DNA of 42,407 nucleotides from UBA3210 sp002363635 (GTDB lineage Bacteria > Bacillota_I > Bacilli_A > RFN20 > CAG-449): contig CAMPBT010000010.1 of assembly GCA_946641515.1 (NCBI GenBank), positions 1 to 42,407 on the forward strand, in the 5' to 3' direction. Positions 10,226-16,929 of the stretch are shown here, one piece after another. The translations under genes were made by a program, and so were the position numbers. The notes under the pieces are model-generated. The model had not been told where the DNA came from, did no database searches, and saw nothing but the letters and a program-made list of their open reading frames with translations. Numbering within the stretch: position 1 is the first letter of the stretch; each line of letters begins with the position of its first letter.

Positions 10226-11125
10226 ATGAATGTTGGTTTAATTGGTTTAGGCAGATTATCACATAACTACTATAAAGGTTTAACTGATAATAAAAACTTC
10301 AATTTAGTCGCGGTATGTGATAAGGATGAAGAGGCTGTAGGAAGGAAGATTTATAAAGATGTACCTTTCTATAATTCATTCTTTGACATGGTACATAATG
10401 TACATCTCGATTATGCATTAGTCGCAACACCTGAATTTACTCATTATGGTATTGTTAAATTCTTGCTCGAAAATAATATTAATGTCATTGTAGAAAAGCC
10501 TCTTGAAATGGAAAAACAGAAAAGAGAAGAATTACTTGCTTTAGCAGAAAGAAATAATCTTGTCTTAAGAGTTTTATACCATTATCAATATGCAGAAGAA
10601 GTTCTTCAATTTGATAAATTGTTTGATAAAAAGAAAATTAATAAAATTAAAGTCTTAATTAATAATGCTTATTCTTCTGATGGACTTAATTTAGATCCAC
10701 AGTTCTATTCTTTACATGGATGTTATATCGATGCTGGTATCAACGTCTTAAGTATGCTTGAAAAGTGGTTACCACTTGAAGAAGTAGAATTAGTAGATAG
10801 AAAGTTTATTTCTGCAGAAAACGTAAAAGAACCTATTTATGCAAAATTAGATTTAATCGTAGATAAAGTTCCAGTAGAGATTGAAATTGATTGGAGAATC
10901 CATAGTAATGAGAAGATTACTCATATGGTATATGAAGGAAAACCATTAGAAATCAATCATACAAAACAAGAAATTAAATACGATGGTAAAGTACATAATT
11001 TTGATGAGATGGAAAGATTAACTCGTCATTACTATAACTTCTTTAAACTATTTGATGGCAAATCAAATCTTAATGAAGTAAGAAAAGTTTATCAGGTCAT
11101 CAATAAATTTGATTCTAATAATTAA
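10226..11125 (+). CDS. Gfo/Idh/MocA-family oxidoreductase (paralogue A)
   Basis: Predicted cytoplasmic NAD(P)-dependent oxidoreductase, substrate unknown; the family acts mainly on sugars, inositols and related compounds. I start it at the ATG at 10226, preceded by AAAGGAG 8 bases upstream, giving 299 aa; an upstream in-frame ATG at 10196 lacks such a site. The N-terminal Rossmann fold shows G-L-I-G-L-G-R-L-S (the usual third Gly of GxGxxG is Ser) and ends with V-E-K-P-L, carrying the conserved Lys of the family. The C-terminal beta-sheet domain includes a G-C-Y-I-D-A-G segment matching the family's active-site helix. It stands alone between two terminators, followed by a paralogue. At 299 aa it is shorter than typical family members (330-390). 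Confidence 0.85.
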   Translation: MNVGLIGLGRLSHNYYKGLTDNKNFNLVAVCDKDEEAVGRKIYKDVPFYNSFFDMVHNVHLDYALVATPEFTHYGIVKFLLENNINVIVEKPLEMEKQKREELLALAERNNLVLRVLYHYQYAEEVLQFDKLFDKKKINKIKVLINNAYSSDGLNLDPQFYSLHGCYIDAGINVLSMLEKWLPLEEVELVDRKFISAENVKEPIYAKLDLIVDKVPVEIEIDWRIHSNEKITHMVYEGKPLEINHTKQEIKYDGKVHNFDEMERLTRHYYNFFKLFDGKSNLNEVRKVYQVINKFDSNN

Positions 11126-11132
11126 TATTAAT

Positions 11133-11163
11133 AAAAGAAGAGTTTGAAAAAATTCTTCTTTTT
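11133..11163 (+). terminator. Intrinsic terminator after oxidoreductase A
   Basis: Left arm AAAAGAAGA at 11133-11141, right arm TCTTCTTTT at 11154-11162, then T-rich sequence. Loop and flanks closely match the terminator following uvrC at 10107-10138. Confidence 0.8.
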
Positions 11164-11191
11164 ATATTATAAAAAGAGGGTATATAGGCAT

Positions 11192-11220
11192 TTGCAATGC
11201 TTTTTAATTGGTGTTACTAT
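11192..11220 (+). promoter_or_regulatory. Candidate promoter for second oxidoreductase gene
   Basis: TTGCAA at 11192-11197 and TACTAT at 11215-11220, spacer 17, with the ATG 27 bases further on after an AAAGGAA site. Confidence 0.45.
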
Positions 11221-11247
11221 TTTTTTAATAAGTAAAGGAAATATATT

Positions 11248-12153
11248 ATGAACGCAGGACTAATCGGTTTAGGAGATTTATCTCTAAAATACGTTAAGGG
11301 CCTTGCTCTTAACAATTTTTTTTATCTAGTCGCAGTATCTGATAATAATAAAAATGCTGCAGGACGATTATCTTACCCTGAACAAAGATATTATGAATCA
11401 TATAAAGAGATGATAGAGGAAGAAAATCTAGACTACGTAATTATTTGTAGTCCTCTTTCGTTACGCTTTGAAGAGGCTCGTTATGCTTTAGAACATAACG
11501 TCAATGTCATATGCGAAAGTCCTTTATCAACTTCAAAAAAAGAAATTGATGAATTAATGAATTTAGCAAAAAAGAAAAACTTAGTATTTAATACTATTTA
11601 TCATTTCCAAAATGGTGAAGAAGTAAGACAATTTAATAAATTATTTGATCCTAGAAAGATTCAACGAATTGAGGTAAATATTAATAATCCTTATTCTAAA
11701 GATGGATTAAATATAGATGATAATAAATTAGATTTAAAAGGATGTTATTTAGATTCTGCGGTCAATATTTTAAGTATGATTAAATTATGGCTCCCATTTA
11801 ATTCTGTCAAATTAGTAAATAGAGAATTTGTAAATGCTAAAAATGATGATGCACCTGTATATGCTAAAGTAAATTGCCTTATCGACAATATTCCAGTTGT
11901 CTTTTCTATTGACTGGAGAGAAGACGTTGATAATAAAGTCACATATTTAACATATGATAATAAACCTTTAACTATTTATCATTCTTCTCAAGAAATTATT
12001 TATGGAGATTGGAAATACACTTTTAACGCGATGGATAGATTAACTCGTCATTACTATAATTATTTTTCATCATTTGATGGATTATCTAATTTTGAAATGA
12101 CTAAAAAAATCCATGAAGTTTTATTTAAATTTGATCCAAATAATCAACAGTAA
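11248..12153 (+). CDS. Gfo/Idh/MocA-family oxidoreductase paralogue B, lacking the conserved Lys
   Basis: 301-aa paralogue of the preceding gene, alignable over its whole length without large gaps (shared N-A/V-G-L-I-G-L-G, H-N/L-V-N-V-I, N-N-P/A-Y-S, D-G-L-N, G-C-Y, L-T-R-H-Y-Y-N). The start ATG is preceded by AAAGGAA. In the position where family members have E-K-P, paralogue A has V-E-K-P-L but this one reads C-E-S-P-L, so the conserved Lys is Ser. The nucleotide loop reads G-L-G-D-L-S. The protein may therefore bind without catalysing, or use another residue; this is inference from one substitution. Its own promoter and the terminator upstream suggest independent transcription. No clear terminator is seen downstream before the tRNA gene. 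Confidence 0.82.
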   Translation: MNAGLIGLGDLSLKYVKGLALNNFFYLVAVSDNNKNAAGRLSYPEQRYYESYKEMIEEENLDYVIICSPLSLRFEEARYALEHNVNVICESPLSTSKKEIDELMNLAKKKNLVFNTIYHFQNGEEVRQFNKLFDPRKIQRIEVNINNPYSKDGLNIDDNKLDLKGCYLDSAVNILSMIKLWLPFNSVKLVNREFVNAKNDDAPVYAKVNCLIDNIPVVFSIDWREDVDNKVTYLTYDNKPLTIYHSSQEIIYGDWKYTFNAMDRLTRHYYNYFSSFDGLSNFEMTKKIHEVLFKFDPNNQQ

Positions 12154-12223
12154 TTAATAAAAAATTAGATTAATTATTTTCAAGTGATTAATATTAAAAA
12201 ATATTTTAAAAATAATAAAAAAA

Positions 12224-12344
12224 TATTTGCTTTAGAATGTCAGTTGTTATATTATAACTATGCTGGCCTTGTAGCTCAGCTGGATAGAGCAACTGCCTTC
12301 TAAGCCGTAGGTCTGGCGTTCGAATCGCCACAAGGTCACCATTA
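12224..12344 (+). repeat. 121-bp direct repeat, copy 1 (contains tRNA-Arg)
   Basis: Identical over 121 bases to 13046-13166, at an offset of 822. The repeat includes about 40 bases upstream of the tRNA (with its likely promoter), the whole tRNA and three bases after CCA. Confidence 0.95.
12265..12341 (+). tRNA. tRNA-Arg(UCU), copy 1
   Basis: 77-nt cloverleaf with encoded CCA. Acceptor arms GGCCTTG/CAAGGTC pair with one G-U; the D arm is GCTC/GAGC; the T arm TGGCG-TTCGAAT-CGCCA pairs fully. The anticodon loop CTTCTAA gives anticodon TCT, reading AGA/AGG, the Arg codons preferred by the genes here. The anticodon stem ACTGC/GCCGT has a U-C mismatch at 29-41. A promoter fits upstream: TTGCTT at 12227-12232 and TATTAT 17 bases later. 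Confidence 0.95.
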
Positions 12345-12353
12345 AAAAAAAAT

Positions 12354-12379
12354 AAATCTCTGAAATTAATCAGAGATTT
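12354..12379. terminator. Intrinsic terminator between tRNA-Arg copy 1 and converging gene
   Basis: Perfect 10-bp stem (12354-12363 with 12370-12379) and 6-base loop, A-tract before and T-tract after, so it can work in both directions. It overlaps the 3' end of the minus-strand membrane-protein gene. Confidence 0.85.
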
Positions 12380-12794
12380 TTTTGTTATCCTTACTTAAAT
12401 ATCTAACAAAGAAGAAATTAATAACATGTAATGCTATAACACTTAAGTTTAATAAATAGTATTTAACACTTGCATCATATAATACTATAAATAAATATAT
12501 ATGAATAAAAAGCATTGCTGCTAAATATATATAATTTAAATAAATCTTTTTCTTTGATTTTACTTTTATAGAAAAAATATTTAATGAATAGATTGTTAAA
12601 AAATAAATTATAACTATTACTCCAACTATGGGTATATCGGAAAAATAATAAAAAAAGTATAAAAGATTATGATATAAAGTTATTATTTCGTGATCTTTTG
12701 ATGTATTAATGCAAATAAATGGAATAAATAATATTGATAATCCTAAGATTATTTCATAGATAGAATATAAGGCGTATTTAATTTTATTTTTCAT
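12366..12794 (-). CDS. Small integral membrane protein of unknown function
   Basis: 142 aa, unrecognised. Four hydrophobic segments (about residues 12-30, 44-68, 84-105 and 111-130) alternate with short Lys-rich loops, and the C-terminus is charged (K-D-N-K-K). Start ATG at 12794 has a strong AGGGGAAG Shine-Dalgarno. It is the only gene between the two identical tRNA-Arg copies, so it is either cargo of a small insertion or was enclosed when the tRNA was duplicated. Very high AT content and Ile/Tyr/Phe-rich composition. No neighbour gives a functional clue. Confidence 0.65.
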   Translation of the reverse strand: MKNKIKYALYSIYEIILGLSILFIPFICINTSKDHEIITLYHNLLYFFYYFSDIPIVGVIVIIYFLTIYSLNIFSIKVKSKKKIYLNYIYLAAMLFIHIYLFIVLYDASVKYYLLNLSVIALHVINFFFVRYLSKDNKKISD

Positions 12795-12843
12795 ATTTTA
12801 TCTTCCCCTGAATTGATTAACTTTTATACATTTGTTTAATTGC

Positions 12844-12872
12844 ATTATACATTAATTTTTTTGAGTGTTAAA
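12844..12872 (-). promoter_or_regulatory. Candidate promoter for the small membrane-protein gene
   Basis: On the minus strand TTTAAC (12872-12867), 17-base spacer, TATAAT (12849-12844). The remaining AT-rich DNA to the second tRNA repeat (12873-13045) shows no gene. Confidence 0.45.
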
Positions 12873-13045
12873 TAGCATTTATTTGTAAAGTGATGTAGTT
12901 TTTAAGATATAATTTTTTATAAATATTATTAATTAATTATTTCATTAATAATGTGTTCAAAATTCTTTCTAAAAACTGCGATAAATAGGGAGTAAGTATT
13001 GATAAAATATATTCTAGAAAAAATAATTTAAAATATTTAAAAAAG

Positions 13046-13166
13046 TATTTGCTTTAGAATGTCAGTTGTTATATTATAACTATGCTGGCCTTGTAGCTCA
13101 GCTGGATAGAGCAACTGCCTTCTAAGCCGTAGGTCTGGCGTTCGAATCGCCACAAGGTCACCATTA
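13046..13166 (+). repeat. 121-bp direct repeat, copy 2 (contains tRNA-Arg)
   Basis: Perfect copy of 12224-12344. The flanks differ on both sides apart from AT-rich similarity on the left. Confidence 0.95.
13087..13163 (+). tRNA. tRNA-Arg(UCU), copy 2
   Basis: Identical in all 77 bases to copy 1, including the U29-C41 mismatch and encoded CCA. It lies at the left edge of the accessory patch that runs to about 16316. Confidence 0.95.
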
Positions 13167-13176
13167 TAAGAGATTG

Positions 13177-13207
13177 GAGATTAATAGAGATATTAGTCTC
13201 TTTTTTT
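13177..13207 (+). terminator. Intrinsic terminator after tRNA-Arg copy 2
   Basis: Ten-bp stem (13177-13186 with 13191-13200, one G-U), 4-base loop GAGA, followed by seven T. It differs in sequence from the terminator of copy 1, so the duplicated block ended just after the CCA. Confidence 0.85.
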
Positions 13208-13214
13208 ATTTTTA

Positions 13215-13379
13215 GGCATTTTTCGTATTAAAAAAGATGGTATACTTTATGTAGGAATTAAATGTAACGAAAGCGCATTATTTTATTGGTATATGCAATA
13301 TAGTGAATGTGTAACAATTATTTCCCCCCCTCAATCTTTGATTGTTAGAGCAAAAAAAGAAGCAAAAAAGGATCCTTGA
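13215..13379 (+). pseudogene. Remnant of a WYL-domain transcriptional regulator (C-terminus only)
   Basis: 54 open codons without a start, ending in TGA at 13377. The translation contains D-G-I-L-Y-V-G-I-K, then a W-Y-M-Q-Y segment and V-T-I-I-S-P-P-Q-S-L, followed by a basic helix. This is the layout of the last strands of WYL domains (an aromatic-L-x-x-F/Y-G block, V-x-V-L-x-P, then a helix near the C-terminus). The HTH and most of the WYL domain are missing; the tRNA terminator directly precedes it, so the gene was cut at the tRNA junction. Family assignment is by eye. Confidence 0.5.
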
Positions 13380-13384
13380 AAAAT

Positions 13385-14365
13385 ATGAAAAATCTATTTG
13401 AATATGCAACTAAAGAATTAAGCCAAGACGCATTTTTAAGATGGTTTATTGAAAACGATCATAATGGAACTGGTCGAAAATTATTAGGCGTTTTAGCAAA
13501 TGTAGATTCAAATAAAATAACCAATATTAAAACGTGGGCACAGCCTGAGCACATTGATATTTGTGTTGATTTCGATGTAGATTCTGAACCTCATATTTTG
13601 ATAATTGAAGATAAAGTCAATACTGGAGAACATTCAAATCAGCTCGAAAGATATATGAAAACGGTTCAAAAGTGGAACAACGCTAATGACGATTATAAGA
13701 ATAGAAAAAGTCACTTTATTTTTTATAAAACCAGGATTCTTCAAGACAGCGAAAAAGAATCTATCGAATCAATAAAAATAGAAGGAAAGCCATATAAGTG
13801 GATCGTCTTTGATTTATTAAAAATCAATTCATTTTTTGAAAAGTATTTAGAATCAGACAACCTAATAATAAAGCAGTATGCAGAATATGTTCATAGTCTT
13901 ACTGAAGATTCAACAAACACAGCCATTCCAACAGAACATAGAATTCTCGCATGGAAATCTTTCTTTGAGCGTGTTGTTAAGCCTCGTTTTGAAAACACAG
14001 ATCTAGATGTTTATGTCGGAGAAACTTTTTATGGCTATTCATATTTAAATTTCAGACCTAAAAATTGTGAAAAATCCAAAACCCCATATTTAGAAATTAG
14101 AAGCAGAGATTGTCTAAAGAACCATATGGTTGGTCGAATTTTGCTTTACAAAGTGGATATTTCCGATGATCAAAAGAATGCTATTAAAAAAATAATGGAC
14201 TCTGGTAAATTGTTTAAAAAAGAAAACAACAGTAAGCAAATAGCTAGCACTAATAAAAGAAAACATGAATCAATTAGTTATGAAAACCAAGAAGACTTTA
14301 TTAATAAAGTCATTGAAATAGCAAATGAATACCGTTCTATTATGTTGAGATTGAAGAATATATAG
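13385..14365 (+). CDS. PD-(D/E)XK nuclease superfamily protein
   Basis: About 326 aa. Residues about 60-85 carry the nuclease core: I-L-I-I-E-D-K-V-N-T-G-E-H-S-N-Q-L, where E-D-K is the E-x-K metal/catalytic motif and the H-x-x-Q-L-x-x-Y helix is typical of the PDDEXK_4 group. An upstream D in I-C-V-D-F-D-V would be the PD aspartate. I choose the ATG at 13385; a TTG at 13376 is also possible, and the ribosome site (AAGGA) is weak for both. The C-terminus (S-I-M-L-R-L-K-N-I) may be a frameshift product, because an open frame continues in another phase to 14556. PDDEXK_4 proteins are frequent in defence islands and phage regions; its target is unknown. Neighbouring genes are remnants. Confidence 0.7.
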   Translation: MKNLFEYATKELSQDAFLRWFIENDHNGTGRKLLGVLANVDSNKITNIKTWAQPEHIDICVDFDVDSEPHILIIEDKVNTGEHSNQLERYMKTVQKWNNANDDYKNRKSHFIFYKTRILQDSEKESIESIKIEGKPYKWIVFDLLKINSFFEKYLESDNLIIKQYAEYVHSLTEDSTNTAIPTEHRILAWKSFFERVVKPRFENTDLDVYVGETFYGYSYLNFRPKNCEKSKTPYLEIRSRDCLKNHMVGRILLYKVDISDDQKNAIKKIMDSGKLFKKENNSKQIASTNKRKHESISYENQEDFINKVIEIANEYRSIMLRLKNI

Positions 14366-14556
14366 TCGGTGGCGGTTATCCATATCAATACAAGATTTCT
14401 TTTTCTGCAAAGAATAGTTTTGATATGATAGTTAATGATGTTGCATATTACGGATACAACAGTGAATATAATTCTTTAAAGAGTTATGTATCTAATTCAA
14501 CAAAATATAACGGTGCAAGTAGCGGTGGTGAGAAGCATGATATTTACAAAATCTAA
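14329..14556 (+). pseudogene. Start-less open frame, possible frameshifted C-terminus or remnant
   Basis: About 75 codons open in a phase different from the nuclease gene, without a start codon of its own near the 5' end. The translation has V-E-I-E-E-Y, G-G-G-Y-P-Y-Q-Y and S-F-D-M-I-V-N-D-V-A-Y-Y-G-Y, then S-G-G-E-K-H-D-I-Y-K-I, which looks like real protein. It may be the true end of the nuclease after a frameshift near 14329-14345, or the tail of an unrelated lost gene. I cannot name a family. Confidence 0.35.
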
Positions 14557-14569
14557 ACATTGCAAATAA

Positions 14570-14908
14570 TATAAGCTATGTTTTCAACTATCTGATAAAG
14601 AAATGAATGATTTGCGATGCCAAAAAGGCACCACAAATTTTTTATATTCCAAAAGAAGATATAATTCATATGCATATACGGAAGAAGGCATTATTACACT
14701 TGCTGGAGTTCTAAAAAATGACGCAGCTGCAAAAATGAGCGTTGAAATAGCAAGGAAGTTTATTCAAATGCGAAAATTTATTATAGAAAATGGCGATTTT
14801 GTTCTTTCTCTAGCAAAACTTCAGAATAGACAATTAGAATTTGAAAATGAAACTAATCGCAGATTTGAGCATGTATTTAAATTAATTTTTGAAAAAAATA
14901 GTAGATAA
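14570..14908 (+). pseudogene. ORF6N-domain (phage antirepressor-like) protein, N-terminus lost
   Basis: The open frame begins after a stop at 14567; the first ATG is at 14603 (101 aa). The part before the ATG (C-F-Q-L-S-D-K-E) and after it (Y-A-Y-T-E-E-G-I-I-T-L-A-G-V-L) match the second half of ORF6N proteins, which read F-Q-L-T-x-E-E, then Y-A-F-T-E-Q-G-V-A-M-L, then an M-R-x-F-V-x-L-R helix (here I-A-R-K-F-I-Q-M-R-K). The first roughly 60 residues, containing the I-R-G-x-x-V-M-L-D-x-D-L-A block, are missing, so this is a 5'-truncated remnant. Such proteins come from phages and mobile elements. The final TAA overlaps the ATG of the next frame (TAATG). Confidence 0.6.
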
Positions 14909-15165
14909 TGGCAAAAATATTGAGAATATGGCAAAATGATGGCAAAAATGATGGCAAAAATCTTTTTAACAAAGACTTAAGTGAGAATGAAAAGAGGGTG
15001 TTGTTAGAACTTATAAATAACCCAAGCATTCTATACGACCCATTAGTAGTGAAACTTAAAATATCGAAAAGAACGGTATCGAGAGTGTTTGAGTCTTTGG
15101 TTAAAAAAGGGTATATCCAAAGAGTTGGATCAAACAAAAAAGGGTACTGGAAAGTTATCAAATAA
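14908..15165 (+). CDS. Winged-helix fragment resembling the C-terminus of AlbA_2/RecG-like regulators
   Basis: 85 aa. After an N-D-G-K-N-D-G-K-N linker comes a winged helix: L-S-E-N-E-K-R-V-L-L-E-L-I, then I-S-K-R-T-V-S-R recognition helix, then G-Y-I-Q-R-V-G-S-N-K-K-G-Y-W-K-V. Repetitive N-D-x-x-N-D linkers followed by this exact type of wing are common at the C-terminus of AlbA_2-type putative ATP-binding/DNA-binding proteins, which are 400-500 aa long, so this is likely a remnant; it could also be a stand-alone HTH protein. The coding DNA for the linker is a short tandem repeat of ATGGCAAAAAT units. There is no ribosome site, but the start overlaps the previous stop (TAATG), so re-initiation is possible. 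Confidence 0.5.
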   Translation: MAKILRIWQNDGKNDGKNLFNKDLSENEKRVLLELINNPSILYDPLVVKLKISKRTVSRVFESLVKKGYIQRVGSNKKGYWKVIK

Positions 15166-15180
15166 GGATCAAATATTATT

Positions 15181-15795
15181 ATGAAGATGAATTATTTAAA
15201 AATAAGAGCGGATTTCAAATATGCAACAAAAGGTAGATTCTATCGCGTATTTTTAGTAAAAGAAGATATTGGCCTAGGAGAGTTAGGTGAATTAATGGTC
15301 GACATATTTGGTGGTACTATGGAACATTTCTTTATGTATCGCACAAAAGAGAAGGCGTATATTCCTTCATCGTGGATGGAAGAATGGGATAGTTTTGGTA
15401 GTTCTAGAAATGAGCTTTTCAAAGACAAAACAATCAAAGATTTGCCTGAAAAGTTTATTTTTGTCTATGATACAGGTGATGGCTGGGATTTTGATTGCAA
15501 AATATATAAAACCATCGTGACAAAAGAATTTGAAGATGATGAAGATATTCCAACTGGTTTTGTGTTAGATGCAAAAGGCATGGGCATTTGGGAAGATAAT
15601 ATAAGATCCTTATATGCTTATTTAGAAGGTGAGATAGATAAAGACTTCGATGGAGAAGATGAAGAAAGAGGAATATATAAACCTTGGAATTTTGATGTTA
15701 AAAAATATTCAGAGTTTGATGATCCTGTTGATATCGAAGAATTAAACGATAAAGCAATGTATTTTTGCCCAATATCGGAAGAAGAAAGATACTAA
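15181..15795 (+). CDS. Plasmid pRiA4b ORF-3-like family protein
   Basis: 204 aa with a very acidic C-terminal half. The family hallmark V-Y-D-T-G-D-G-W-D-F (usually Y-x-x-G-D-x-W) is at about residues 97-106, preceded by the typical N-terminal I-R-A-D-F strand and L-G-E-L helix and followed by G-x-G-x-W-E-D in the segment near 138-145. The molecular function of this family is not established; members are widespread on plasmids and in accessory regions. Start at ATG 15181 or the nearby ATG 15187; AAGGA lies about 12 bases upstream. It is the most intact gene of the patch apart from the nuclease. Confidence 0.75.
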   Translation: MKMNYLKIRADFKYATKGRFYRVFLVKEDIGLGELGELMVDIFGGTMEHFFMYRTKEKAYIPSSWMEEWDSFGSSRNELFKDKTIKDLPEKFIFVYDTGDGWDFDCKIYKTIVTKEFEDDEDIPTGFVLDAKGMGIWEDNIRSLYAYLEGEIDKDFDGEDEERGIYKPWNFDVKKYSEFDDPVDIEELNDKAMYFCPISEEERY

Positions 15796-15816
15796 CTAAA
15801 TTAAATGATAGTAGCA

Positions 15817-16191
15817 ATGAAAAGAGAACTTTGAATAGCTAGATGCGGATTAGCATGCTGCTTATGCAGTGAAAACGACCATTGCAGTGGTTGCAATTCA
15901 GGCGATTATCCGGATAAGGAGTGGTGTGAAAATATAAAATGTTCTATTGATAATAACTTTTCACATTGTTTTGAATGCAAAAAAGATTGTAGAAAAGGAT
16001 TATTATCAAAAATCAAACCTTATGGATTTACACTTTTCATTAAAAGATATGGGCTTGAAGAATTATTAGATTGTTTAGAAAGAAACGAACAAAATGGTGT
16101 CATTTACCATCGTGAAGGAATTGTTGGTGATTATGACGACTTTAATGATGTGGAAGAACTCATAAAATTCATCAAAACAGGAACGAGATAG
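15817..16191 (+). pseudogene. DUF3795-type cysteine-rich protein interrupted by TGA
   Basis: The frame starts M-K-R-E-L, meets TGA at 15832-15834, then runs open for 118 codons to TAG at 16189. The part after the TGA reads I-A-R-C-G-L-A-C-C-L-C and then H-C-S-G-C, with more Cys pairs (C-F-E-C-K-K-D-C), the arrangement of DUF3795 proteins, whose N-terminus carries C-G-x-x-C-x-x-C and which are thought to bind metal. No alternative start is seen after the TGA. Because TGA is a stop in this genome, I call it a nonsense-mutated pseudogene. A second ATG at 15805 is in the same frame. No clear ribosome site. Confidence 0.6.
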
Positions 16192-16295
16192 TGCTTAGAA
16201 ACAAAATGAGAAATAAATTTACCCTTGAGGGACAAAACTTATAATTTGAGGGATATTGTATCAAATAAGACAAACCATTCCATTTATAAAAATTC

Positions 16296-16316
16296 GAGGA
16301 ACTTTGGTTCCTCTTT
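16296..16316 (+). terminator. Intrinsic terminator at end of accessory patch
   Basis: Perfect 7-bp GC-rich stem GAGGAAC/GTTCCTC (16296-16302, 16307-16313), loop TTTG, then CTTTATTG; weak U-tract. The rest of 16192-16415 holds no gene I can support. Confidence 0.6.
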
Positions 16317-16415
16317 ATTGTTATATTTGTTTCAAAATATGCAATTTTATCTTTTGTTAAAAGATGTCGCCTTCTTTTTCCTTGCCTAATCATACTAATT
16401 TGATAATATGAAAAT

Positions 16416-16829
16416 ATGTACAACACATATTTTGAAAAGGATTATATTTATATTGTCGCAGGAGAAGAAATGGCTAAAGTTTTTTCTAATTTTTGGCCTG
16501 AACTTAAAACTATTCCTTGTAATGAAAATATGAGTATAGGTAAATATTCTTATGTTCCTTTTAGTACTCCATTTATTGAAGAGAGAATTAAGGTGTTAAA
16601 TGTTTCTAAAGAGGATTATTTAAATAAAATGAATCCTTTAATTAATCTAGATTTATCCAAAGAATATTGTTTAGTTTTTGGAGAAGATGAATGTTGTAAA
16701 AAGAATATGGAGATGTTAATTGATTATTTTAGTTATCTTAATTATTCTTATCGCCTTCATGTAATTGTTTTATATGATGAAGTTAATTTGAAAATAAAAG
16801 AAGTGTTTGATATTTTATTCAATAATTAA
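16416..16829 (+). CDS. Unknown protein, possibly DUF1835-like
   Basis: 137 aa. Not firmly recognised. The order of features recalls the N-terminal part of DUF1835 proteins: a first strand ending Y-I-V-A-G-E-E, then an I-E-E-R helix in the middle, then a strand L-V-F-G-E-D-E-C-C followed by a helix (M-L-I-D-Y-F). Similarity is by pattern only. The ATG at 16416 has no ribosome site; an internal ATG at 16470 is preceded by CAGGAGAAG and could be the real start, but would remove the first strand. No signal peptide. It sits alone between the accessory patch and the hydrolase gene. Confidence 0.5.
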   Translation: MYNTYFEKDYIYIVAGEEMAKVFSNFWPELKTIPCNENMSIGKYSYVPFSTPFIEERIKVLNVSKEDYLNKMNPLINLDLSKEYCLVFGEDECCKKNMEMLIDYFSYLNYSYRLHVIVLYDEVNLKIKEVFDILFNN

Positions 16830-16929
16830 ATTGATAGTTTACTAAATTTTTATTTCTAAATGCATTATAGTTTTATAAGTTATTATTTTAGGGGTTACTT
16901 AATTTATATATATGTTTTAAAATAAGATT

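Noticed and set aside
12224..13166. Insertion sequence between the tRNA repeats
   Set aside because: No terminal inverted repeats and no transposase or integrase in the enclosed 701 bases; only a small membrane-protein gene.
15832..15834. TGA read as Trp (mycoplasma-type code) or selenocysteine
   Set aside because: All large conserved genes are intact with TGG for Trp, and apbE at 21431 ends at TGA in a regular ATGA overlap. There is no selenocysteine insertion hairpin that I can see after the TGA and the family does not use Sec there.
16172..16426. 84-aa minus-strand open frame
   Set aside because: It overlaps the end of the DUF3795 frame and the terminator, and its composition looks like translated AT-rich intergenic DNA.
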